NCBI GenBank assembly: GCA_023974075.1 | Contig: CM043793.1 | Span: 3,792,001-3,856,000, forward strand | Length of the DNA: 64,000 nt | Source of the DNA: Chaenocephalus aceratus | Taxonomy: Eukaryota; Chordata; Actinopteri; Perciformes; Channichthyidae | Direction: 5' to 3' | Shown: positions 34,409-43,443 of the stretch, in pieces | Numbering within the stretch: the first letter of the stretch is position 1 | Layout of the letters: every line of letters begins with the position of its first letter | The notes under the pieces: model-generated | The model's database searches: none | Seen by the model: the letters and a program-made list of their open reading frames with translations, nothing else | Told to the model about the DNA's origin: nothing | Position numbers and translations under genes: made by a program

Positions 34409-36540
34409 GAGTTGAGACTCAGGGTGCAGGGTGAGGGTCTCAGTGCAGGTATTCAGCTCCATTGAATCCCCCTCTGGTTCTTGTGCTGAGAGAGGGAGCA
34501 ACAGACAGGAGAAAGGGTTATCACACCTATATAGCACACCTATTGCCTTGGGGAGATAACGTGTTTAATTATATAAAACAGTAGTATTAAACGTACCTTG
34601 TGTTTTCACTCTCACTTAAGTCCCTCTCCCTTTGCCATCAATCCAGAATCAGCTGAGCTTGCAACATTATACAGACAGGTAATAATCAACAGAATCCAAG
34701 GACACAATATGGCTCTGCTAAAAACCACTCACTCTTACACGCACCAAAGTTATATTTATCTAATATTTACCTCCCTCCACCCCCGCATACAATCCCGTTT
34801 AGAAGCCCCTCTTCTCTAATTCAACATGTTGGACGAAATGACAGAGAGAACGGAATTTACAATTGAAAGGCTGTTCAACGTGTGTTGCTAACTTGCTTCG
34901 GTATGCTAGCTTAATCTGTTATCTGTAAACGTTCCCTAAATCTACTAATTTAGGGATAATCCACTGACATCCTTTAATACACATGTTCACTTTGAATCAG
35001 ATGTACTGATAATATCCGCAATATACATCTTTAAACTTCTTCTTACCTTTAAAAGTCCGTCACGAACGGTCTATTATGCTGCAACTCCACAGCTCTGCCA
35101 CTGCCAGCCTTGGCGCTAACTTCCGGGAACGATTGAGAGGCTCCACGATCCGCCATTGCTGTAAAAAAGTGGTCCATTGGAGTGAACGGAGATGTCGTAA
35201 CTCTTCTATTAAATGGCTCTGGGTACACCCATACCAAGAAATGGCTTAGCCCCACCATGAAAAACTGATGTTAAAGTAAGCAAAATAAAGTCTGCCAACT
35301 CGCGCGGAGTAAATTGCACAGACAGCAGTTAGTAAGATTGATTTCAGTCGCCACGGTTTTGAAAACTTTTGTCACGTAGTGATCGTCTTCTCAATAGAAA
35401 CATCTTTGATAACGGCGTGGTGTTGTTGCAGGAAGTCCCGACGGAGAATACTTTTACTGTATTACAGGGGTGCACATAACTGGTACGCAGGTTATGTGCG
35501 TAGTCTGAAATGCGACCGTCACTTGTGTCACAAAGCGCATTTGCGTACCGACGTACTTGTGAAAGCTTTTCCAGAAGGCGGTTAGATCACGGACGACAGA
35601 GTCGGTCTCCGTGTGCAACAGACAGGGCTGCTGTTAACGTCGGTCTGTACAACGGACTTGTGCCAAAACTACGCCAACCGGCTGCGGAGGAGACTCCCCC
35701 CTTCACTGGAGAACTGCGCTAAAACAGCTGATCACAACGTTCACGCTCTGTGGTCACGAAGTACTCCACTAGCCCCCCCCCTCCTCTGTCGACTTTCCTG
35801 AAGTACTCCCCCGTTGATAGAAATCAACACGTAATGAATTAAGACCCCACGGTTTGATGATTGATAGGTGTGTGGCTGTCTTTCATTTTGACACGCAGAC
35901 AAATGTTATAATAAACATAGATACTGTATGTTAAATGAATATATCCGCCTTCTTTCATTTATCTTTCCATTCCCACAACTATACATAAATAAATGGCATA
36001 TTTTTGGACATAGTTCAAATGGTGATTAATCATGATTAATTAATTTTTAAACTGTGATTAATCTGATTAAAATTTTTAATGTTTGACAGCCCTAATATAT
36101 ATATAAACTCCCCAAACAGGCGAAAACCTACCAGTTTCACCCACTGTCTCTGCCACCTCCCTCCATGCCTGGTTCCTCCGGTTTGTATCCCGTTAATAGT
36201 TCTGGTCGTAAAGAACCGGGTGATTTGCTACCGTAATTTCTCGTTTGGAATATGAGGAAATGAACTGCGGTCTGGTTCTCCCTGCTTACACGCGGTTTGA
36301 TTGGCTAGCGCTTCTACTGTCAGATTTGCATAAACGTGTTTGATTGGCTAACGCTTCCAGGTCAGCTTCAAAAGTTGAACATTCTCAACTTTGGAATCCT
36401 GGAAATCTTCGCTTCGCTTCCCCACAATGCAGTTCGGCGAAAAGCGAGGCAAAGTGATGTCATCCCCATTCAAAGTCAATGGGCAGAGAAGCGTTGGAAG
36501 CGGTGGAAGATTCGTCTAAAGCTGCTGTATGGACGTACCG

Positions 36541-37322
36541 TAATGCTTTGTAAGTCTAGTAACAGTACTTCAAAAGTTACTAAGAAATGTTCGGATAAAG
36601 CAGGATTATGCGGTTCGACTAATAGTTGCTCAATTTCAATACCATAAATCAGAACACGGTCGAGAGTATGATTATAGCAGTGGGTTGGTTTATTTACACT
36701 CTGACAGAAACCAACAGAATCTAATATAGAGTTAAATGCAACAGTAAGGCTATTTTTATCATCGTCAACATGAATATTAAAGTCACCTACGATAATTACT
36801 TTGTCTGTTTTAAGAACCAAAGTTGATAAAAACTCAGAGAATTCTGATAAGAATTCTGAATAAGGACCTGGTGCACGGTTACACTGTAACAAATAAGATT
36901 GGCTGCAAAGTTTTCCAGGTCGGATGCGTAAGACTAAAACAAGGTTTTCAAAGGAGGTATAATTTTGGTTTAGTATTGATAAGTAAACTTGAGTCAAAGA
37001 TTGCTGCAACTCCACCTCCTCGGCCCGTGCCTCGGGCAATATGAGTATTAATATGGCTAGGTGGAGTGGCCTCATTTATGCTGACATATTCTTCACGTCT
37101 CAACCAAGTTTCAGTGAGACAGCATATATCAATATTATAACCTGATATTAAATCATTTACCAATATTGCTTTAGATGCTAGAGATCTTATGTTTAAGAGA
37201 CCACATTTAATATTCCTGTTTTGTTGCACTGTAGTAGTTGTTACATTTACTTTTATTAGGTTATTATGTATGACACCTCTATTAGGTTTTACCTTAAATT
37301 GTCCTTGGGCAGACACACACAC
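36541..37322 (-). pseudogene. L2 ORF2 endonuclease domain
   Basis: An AP-type endonuclease, read as KCGLLNIRSLASKAILVNDL, CCLTETWL (catalytic Glu), GRGGGVAAIFDSSL, then after a frameshift KVIIVGDFNIHVDDD, HTLDRVLIYG and LSEHFLVTFEV. The last is the SDH block with Asp replaced by Glu in this copy. The frame runs into the target duplication TAA of the Harbinger-like MITE at 36541 and resumes at 33106. Confidence 0.85.
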
Positions 37323-37489
37323 CGCTAATATTGGGTATTTTATTGGGTTCTGGATTCCTATGGATGACTGCCTAGGAGAGAGCGCAGAGAAGCGTGTAAG
37401 ACTGCGACTCTGCCTCCTGGTCTCAACTCCAGTTTGTCATGGATTACGTCCACAAAGCCCTGAAATGTTTGCCGAAATGAGATCTGCAC

Positions 37490-38244
37490 CTTCCAAAGTA
37501 GGATGAATGCCGTCTCTCTTAATCAGACCAGGTTTTCCCCAGAAGGCTGTCCAATTATTTACGAAGCCCACATTGTTTGCTGGGCACCACCAAGACAACC
37601 AGCGCTGAAATTATGACATGCGGCTATACATGTCATCATTGATCAGATTGGGGAGGGGACCAGAGAAGATTACGGTGTCCGACATTGTTTTTAGCATAAC
37701 TACACACCGACTCCACATTAAGTTTGGTGCATTCTGATTGGCGTAAACGAACATCATTACCACCGACGTGAATAACAATCCTACTGTATTTACGTTTATT
37801 TTTAGCCAGCAGTTTAAGATGCGCCTCAACGTCGCCCGCTCTGGCCCCCAGAATGCATGTGACTGTGGAGGCTTCGGTGTCTAAATTCACGTGTCTCATA
37901 ATAGAGCTACCAATAACCAGAGTTGGCTTCTCAGCGGGTGTCTCGCTGAGTGGGGAATATCTGTTAGATACGTGAACGGGTTGGTGGGGACCTGCGGGTT
38001 TCGCGTTATGCCCCTTCTGAACAGTCACCCAGTCTCCCTGCTGCTCGGGAGTTGCCGGGGGACGGCTAAGAGGAGCTACCTTTTGCCAGTCCGCACCGGC
38101 TAACATGGGCTTTACTGTAGCTGAGTTACTTTCTAAGATGCGAAGCCGGGCTTCTATGGCTATGATTCCCGCCTCCAACCTAACTATACTACATTTAACA
38201 CATGTATCGGTACCAGTAAAGGAGGTAGGGAAGTAACCAAACAT
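37490..38244 (-). pseudogene. L2 ORF1 with SGNH hydrolase-like domain
   Basis: The frame begins [19 protein letters not shown] with a predicted helical region, then a linker. The esterase-type blocks are [11 protein letters not shown] (Ser block), [16 protein letters not shown] (Asn block) and, after one frameshift near 37680, [14 protein letters not shown] (Asp-His block). All four SGNH blocks are therefore visible. Such domains are known in ORF1 of CR1/L2-group LINEs and are thought to act on lipids or to help bind nucleic acid. One frameshift breaks this copy. Confidence 0.8.
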
Positions 38245-38563
38245 GAGACAGGAAGAGCAGGAAATAGCACCCGAGGTGGGAGGAAAGAGCCATGGCTAGC
38301 TATCAAGCTAAAGTAGCTACCGTTAGCAAACCCGAAAAGAGTGTAGGCAACTGTGGAGTTACAGTCGCTAAGAGAAGGAGAGTTGTGAGTGCTTAAGCTG
38401 TAGTAACGTGTGATTACAATGTCAGGCAGTTGCCGTGATTAAGAGTTTTAAAACGAGCGATTAAGTTAAGATAATAAGCTATCAGCAACAGAACAGGTAC
38501 ACGGGATACCCGGAGATGACAACAACAACAACCGGAAGTTGTGGTCCGTGTAGAAACGCACAC

Positions 38564-38762
38564 AGGTTCACAGCACTACGAGGTCATCCAAAGAAGATCT
38601 GATCAGATCCAGGTACTAACTTCGTAGGGGCTAAGCCAGTCCTAGAAGAACAGTACCGATTCCTTGCCAATCTTGACAAAGCTACACTAGAAGAGAGAGA
38701 TGGCACAGAATGGACATGGAAAATTCATCCTGCCGATTCTCCACACCGGAACGTGACTTCGC
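38564..38762 (+). pseudogene. Second BEL/Pao element, fragment 3 (integrase core)
   Basis: Directly after the L2 5' end the BEL/Pao integrase resumes: GHPKKI, one in-frame stop where a Trp is usual, then SDPGTNFVGAKPVLEEQYRF (second catalytic Asp) and EERDGTEWTWKIHPADSPHR. It ends at about 38762, before the catalytic Glu, where a GGCGAAG-family copy begins. With fragments 1 and 2 it shows that the L2 landed inside an already truncated BEL/Pao copy. Confidence 0.9.
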
Positions 38763-39356
38763 CTATAGGACCTTATTTCTGAAAAATGATGTATTGAAGT
38801 CAATGGGGAGAGAAAGATTATCTTTCGATCCCGTTTGAATTGTGCCACGAATTACACATGATGTTTGTCAATCTTAAAAAATAATTTCCATGTAAAAAAA
38901 GTCACAGTTTGTCTTAAAACTGTTGAAATATAAGACAATGAAAAATACGCAACTAGAAAGACTACAATTCCCAGAGTCGCGTAAGTGAACTTAGCTAGCT
39001 GACATTAACGTTACACATTACACTCGTGTTACTCACCGAAACCTTGTAAAGCCGGTCCCGCATGCTGGAACCGACTAACTCCCCTTTTGTGTATGTACAG
39101 TTCTCAACATGGCCAGACTTGTAGTGATTTTCACCTCTTTTAATACTTTTCGCTTCATTCTGAAAGAAAGAGGTGAAATGTGCTGATGTGACGGCCATCT
39201 TGGTGTTGGTGATGTATGCAAGACCAGTGTTGTAGTTCATTGAGCGCTTCACACAAAAAAGTGTTACTTCACAGTTTTACGACACATTTTTATTTTTTTG
39301 ACTTGCAAAATAAGGTCCCATGGAGGTCCCCCGGAAGGGGAGGGACTTCGCCACTC
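38763..39356. mobile_element. GGCGAAG-family TIR element, copy A (internally rearranged)
   Basis: The left arm reads accttatttctgaaaaatga ... tctttcgatcccgtttgaat and the right arm is its partial mirror (gacttgcaaaataaggtccc ... gggacttcgccactctat). A stretch of other sequence lies between about 38990 and 39180. It abuts copy B head to head at ctctatggcgaag. Confidence 0.7.
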
Positions 39357-40562
39357 TATGGCGAAGTCACGCCCATCTACTTCCGGTCCATGGGACCTTA
39401 TTTCGGAAAAATAATGTATTTAAGTCAATGGAGAGAGAAAACTTATCTTTCGATCCCTTTTGAAATGTGCCATGAATAACACATATGTTTGTCAATCTTA
39501 AAAAATTATTTCCATGTCAAAAAAGTCACAGTTTGTCGTAAAACTGTTGAAATATAAGACTATGAAAAATACGCAACTAGAAAGACTACAAATCCCAGAG
39601 TTGCGTAAGTGATGTCACAATTGTTTTCCTCCACTAAGAGATAGATTATATCTATATGGCGCTGATCTTAGCTATCTATATGGCGCTGGCTAAGATAAGA
39701 TAACTTTATCTGTGTGCTTAGTGCCAGGTTGTCATAATACCAGCCAGGGGCGTCGCCTGGACCTGGAAACATTCGGGGCTTAGCCCACAGTGGCAGCGCT
39801 ACAGACACATTTTCTACTGCAAGACTCCCCACACGCACATACACAATTGCGCCATCTGGTGTCACAAACGTGTGTCTGCATTAGCTTTGTTACGGCAATG
39901 GATTGTGGGAGATTCTCATAGCACGTGAGGATCTCGAGGGTAAGGTGCCTGTATTATCTCGGTGGACAAAATGTATGTTTTTATTTTATAAGGACAATAA
40001 CGTACTGTTGTGTTTGTTTAGTTTAATGTTAATTGTTTAATGCTCACAGTCACAGCAACATGTTTTTGTGTGATTTTGTGAGTTTTATATGATTTATCAA
40101 CGTGATAATCAATAGCTAATCTGAGCACCAGAACCCACCTCACGTGTCCTTTTATGCTGTCCATTGAAATGCAGGAAAGTAATCACCAGCTCCGAGTGAT
40201 CTGTTGCCGAGGGGACACTACACCGGAATTACATAAGCAGAGAAAAAGTGCTATTTTGAGGGAACTCACCTCCTCTGGGGTCCCCCAGGAAGATTGTTTT
40301 AAATGATGAAGTTAAAAGCATCAATCTTGTGCACTTTGAGAGCAACATCAAGAGATATGGATACATCTCTCAACACCCATATGTCAACAAAAATCAAAGA
40401 ATCCGAATCAGAAACGGGTTTATTATTTAAAAACACTTTATTTTCCAATTAAATCATAAACTATGTCAAATTATTAGAAGTTGTTAGTAATCAGATTAAA
40501 CAGAAAAAAGGGGTGGAAGGAGGAAATAATAATCCCTCATCTCTTGCCGTTTGCCGTTGAAA

Positions 40563-40798
40563 TTATCTCTTTTGCTGGCCAAACATGCTGGATGGAAAGC
40601 AGTGGTGTCTCACTTGCCTTGGCCCTGTATCTGCAGTCCCTAAATCAGTCATGTTACCCATTGACTCGTGTCTGTTCTGGTGTTCCTGTTCATTGTTGTC
40701 TCCATTGTCGTTCTTGTCTGTTGTATCTCCTTCTCGTGTGTCCCTTTCTCCTGTTCTCCTTTCTTCATCCTCCACTCTGTTTGGCTCATCTGTGATGA
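40563..40798 (-). pseudogene. hAT transposase second exon, truncated
   Basis: From an acceptor (tttacccacag) the frame reads ITDEPNRVEDEERR, then an acidic Asn/Glu/Thr-rich linker, then DLGTADTGPRQVRHHCFPSS and MFGQQKR before a TAA (40565-40563). The GP-QP-L--FP---FG-KKRSF pattern usual at this point in such transposases is recognisable. The TTF-type finger and the catalytic domain that should follow are missing. Confidence 0.6.
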
Positions 40799-41911
40799 CT
40801 GTGGGTAAACACAAACAAGTATGTAAGTCAATCAGTTTCCAGCTCTGTCAAATAAATGAATTTCAAGATACACACATGTGTCTTCATTAAATGAGTTTCA
40901 CCACACAGTCACAAAATGTAATACTAACCAATTGAAAATAGTTAAATGTACATCTCTTGTAGATATCACTGTTAGAGTAGTTATCTGCCAATAGGACAGA
41001 ATCATTCCTATACAAATGCAGTTTGAGTAATTCACTTAATATATTCACATCACACTTTAATATAGTCATTTTCACTTAATACTCTAATATAGTCATCTTT
41101 CTGCATTCAACACTAAGGAAAGCTGTATAATTTGACATGATAATGAGGAAAAAAGGCCTCCGACAATGCAGATCATTTTTTGATCATATCAATTTTAAGA
41201 TGGGGGTCAAGGCTTAATATTTGGGAGCATAGCGTCCCTTGCCCCCTTTCAGGAGCCCCACTGGATTAGCTTTGATTGAAGTATTTGTATAAAAAGCTTT
41301 TTGGCTGACTGTCCATCTCATAATGTTCACATAGAAACTAGCTGTCAATAGCAAATATCAATCAGAAGAATTATAATTGAATGCAAAAATCTGTCACAAA
41401 AAGAGGTTGCACATTTAAATGCAGGTGTTGTTATGGCAACGTCAGTGGCCAGACAGCCACATTTACTGCTGCAAATACGTTCAAACATGCTGTCGACACG
41501 TAAAGTAGTGGCAACAATGCCACCATTTCAGCTGACTCTTTCTCAGAAATACTGTCACATAACATCCAGGAATCATATATTTCAGTGCTAGTTTGATGCT
41601 AAGCTAAGCTAACTATGAAACACTTTAACTGACAGGACTCCGGATCAACTGTGTACTGTAAGGTAGCTTCTAGCTTCATGTCGAACAGTAAGTCAACCTT
41701 TCCCAGAGAGCTTTCTTTGAAATCACCAGGTAACGCTAAAAAATACAACATTTAGATTGTATGACAAAGTGTGTATAATATATCTGGCTAGCTAAAGCTA
41801 CTTGCTAACGGTTTAGCTTACCCCCGCGATTCAAAGTAACGTCAACGTAGCTATAATTTATGCTTTGCTTACATGTTCGCATAACTTGTAAGTTTACTGA
41901 CATTTACATAC

Positions 41912-42008
41912 CTTGTTCACCTGGCTCAGGTAGTGGCTCTGGGGTTGTTGTTTGAGCCACCACTTGAGAGTTGCCATCTTTTTTATTAAAAAAATGTCTA
42001 ATGTCCAT
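41912..42008 (-). pseudogene. hAT transposase N-terminal exon
   Basis: The exon starts at the Met of MDIRHFFNKKDGNSQVVAQ and ends GEQ in phase 1 at a donor (caag/gtatgt). A start of the form MDIR-FF-K is usual in hAT proteins related to ZMYM1- and TTF-type finger transposases. It joins in phase to the exon at 40798. Confidence 0.6.
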
Positions 42009-43012
42009 CTTCAGAAACTCCGCGTCCGCGGCTGAAAGTGTAAACACTGTCACAGAGGAGAGGTACGTATCTGTCAGCCAATAAAACACGTTTATTTCCA
42101 TGCAACTCTCTGATTGGTCTGGTGGTTGCCTCTGTTGCATTCACTGAACACGGGAAATTACAATCCTACCATCTTCTAGGTAAAGTACGGTTAATGTATT
42201 ATATTATTGAGGGAGAATTTGTCCGGGGCTAAAGAAAAAACATCCGGGCCTAAAGCCCCGGATGCCTACCCCAGGCGACGCCCATGATACCAGCAATGGG
42301 TCTTGCTCGTTCTTTCGCTTCCCGTCTGATGAAAGGAACAGGAGTGGCTGGATCAAGTTAGCTACCTAGCTAGTAGCTAGCACGTGATTTACATTACAGC
42401 CTTGTCATTTTTATTAGCCTTAATATGAAGTAACATTAAGTAACCCAAAATGTTAAACAGTAAGAGTAGTAGTCATATTTCGTGAACCCTTTGAAGAGTA
42501 CTATCACCGGTGTGATCATTCTATAATACACAATTTAAGCCCGGGCGATCGCCGATCTTTTCTACTTCATGCTATCTGCACAAATGGTTGACATTAAACA
42601 TTAAAAAGACCAGGCAGTTCAGAGAGAATCAAAGGAAGGCAGGCAGGCAACTTTGCATGACATTCTTCTGGACGTGTTTTATTGTGGTGATTGTGAGGGT
42701 AGTCAATCATTTTGTTGACAAGACAGTAGTGACGGCCATCTTGGTGACGTGTGTTGTTGTGGGAGACCAGCGATGTAGTTCATTGAGCGTTTCACACAAA
42801 CAAATGTGTTACTTCACAGTTTTACGACACTTTTTTTTTTTTTTTACTTGCAAAATTATCTTTTAAATTGACAAACATCATATGTGTAATTCGTGGCACA
42901 ATTCAAACGGGATCGAAAGATAATCTTTCTCTCTCCATTGACTTCAATACATAATTTTTTCGAAATAAGGTCCCATGGAGGTCCACCGGAAGGGGAGGGT
43001 ACTTCGCCACTC

Positions 43013-43278
43013 TACATATAAATGGACGTGGAGTCCGTGACGTCACCCATAGGATTCTGCAGAGTTGCCGAGAAGCCCTTAGTAGGCGGAGTCGGCCACT
43101 AACGGCTCGACAGTGACGTCAGAGCTCAACTCCCGCCTGCTCCAAATAAGGGCAAAGAGGCGGAGCCGAGGCGGGACCTGCTGCCACCGAGCTGGAAGTT
43201 CCAGAGCTAGCTGAAGCTACCAAGCTAAGCTAACATGCTCCCCATCTGCACACTGCCGTCGCATTTTACGTTTCTAAG
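43013..43278 (+). other. GC-rich repeat-derived segment with a possible first exon
   Basis: The part 43013-43140 (aatggacgtggagtccgtga, ggcggagtcggccactaacg) recurs around 58430-58470 and 61410-61475, so it is an interspersed repeat. It runs into GC-rich sequence with a first ATG at 43235 and a donor ctaag/gtaagc at 43278. Joined to the acceptor at 46669 (after tttcattttcccccctctca) it gives an open frame of 49 codons ending at 46770-46772. No family is recognised. It may be a non-coding spliced RNA. Confidence 0.3.
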
Positions 43279-43443
43279 GTAAGCGGACATGAACCTATTC
43301 AGCAAAACTATAAATAAGAATCTGAGTTATTGAGTTTTTAGCATAATATTTCAGAATCTTAAAACCCCTTAATGTTTGTATGCAATTGTGCTAAATTCAA
43401 CACTGGAATCAAGCAAATATTAATATGTTTGCATGACATTAGT

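Larger units (their letters stand above)
33353..35220 (+). mobile_element. TIR element carrying a THAP domain, 10-bp flanking repeat
   Basis: The ends agagctatttaatagaagag and ctcttctattaaatggctct belong to 28-bp inverted repeats with one mismatch (33353-33380 and 35193-35220). The sequence gggtacaccc flanks both sides (33343-33352 and 35221-35230). It is 1,868 bp. A THAP-type frame lies at 34154-34408. THAP domains occur at the start of P-element, Kolobok and other animal transposases, but a flanking repeat of 8-10 bp would not fit Kolobok (TTAA). I leave the superfamily open. Confidence 0.8.
33314..35276. repeat. Short repeat unit split by the THAP element
   Basis: The left piece, cagtggcagcgccagggtat through gggtacaccc (33314-33352), and the right piece, gggtacacccataccaagaa through catgaaaaactgatg (35221-35270), appear to be one unit interrupted at gggtacaccc. 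It resembles a fish repeat with hAT-like CAGTGGC ends. The right end is uncertain. Confidence 0.5.
33295..36094. mobile_element. hAT-like element inserted in an AT tract
   Basis: The left end is TAGTGCTGTCAAA and the right end TTTGACAGCCCTA, inverted with one mismatch, lying in (AT)n on both sides so that an 8-bp target duplication ATATATAT fits. The right part (about 35990-36085: gattaatcatgattaatta ... tctgattaaaatttttaat) has the subterminal look of a common fish hAT MITE. It carries the THAP-domain element and a remnant of another repeat inside. Confidence 0.75.
33110..36540. mobile_element. Harbinger-like MITE with TAA target duplication, split by a hAT-like element
   Basis: The ends CGGTACGTCCACACAGCAGC and gctgctgtatggacgtaccg are inverted over more than 20 bp, and TAA flanks both sides (33107-33109 and 36541-36543). 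The L2 reading frame continues across the pair, which confirms the boundaries. A 3-bp TAA/TTA target is typical of PIF/Harbinger. Without its own insertion (33295-36094) it is about 0.63 kb. Confidence 0.88.
29771..38563 (-). mobile_element. Near-full-length L2-type LINE, split by nested insertions
   Basis: This LINE is inserted in the second BEL/Pao integrase between two copies of AGGTTC (29765-29770 and 38564-38569). Its 3' tail at the left is (AATC)n followed by gtttatttatatagccc. On the minus strand it has ORF1 with an SGNH hydrolase-like domain, then ORF2 with endonuclease and reverse transcriptase. Excluding two insertions (31384-31936 and 33110-36540) it is about 4.8 kb, close to full length for the group. 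Several frameshifts disable it. Confidence 0.88.
39745..42286 (-). mobile_element. hAT element with two transposase exons, 8-bp target duplication
   Basis: The left end is CAGGGGCGTCGCCTGG and the right end mirrors it (ccaggcgacgcccatg). ATACCAGC flanks both sides exactly (39737-39744 and 42287-42294). Its 2,542 bp retain the first two coding exons of a hAT transposase on the minus strand, but the catalytic part is gone, so the element is non-autonomous. Confidence 0.93.
39357..43012 (-). mobile_element. GGCGAAG-family TIR element, copy B, split by a hAT element
   Basis: The left end (ggcgaagtcacgcccatcta, cttccggtccatgggacctt) and right end (ggaaggggagggtacttcgc) match those of copy D at 58476-61409 in reverse. 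The two halves, 39357-39744 and 42287-43012, are joined by the target duplication ATACCAGC of the hAT inserted between them. Total own length is about 1.1 kb. A frame at 42588-42866 (92 codons) is shared with copies D and F. Confidence 0.8.
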
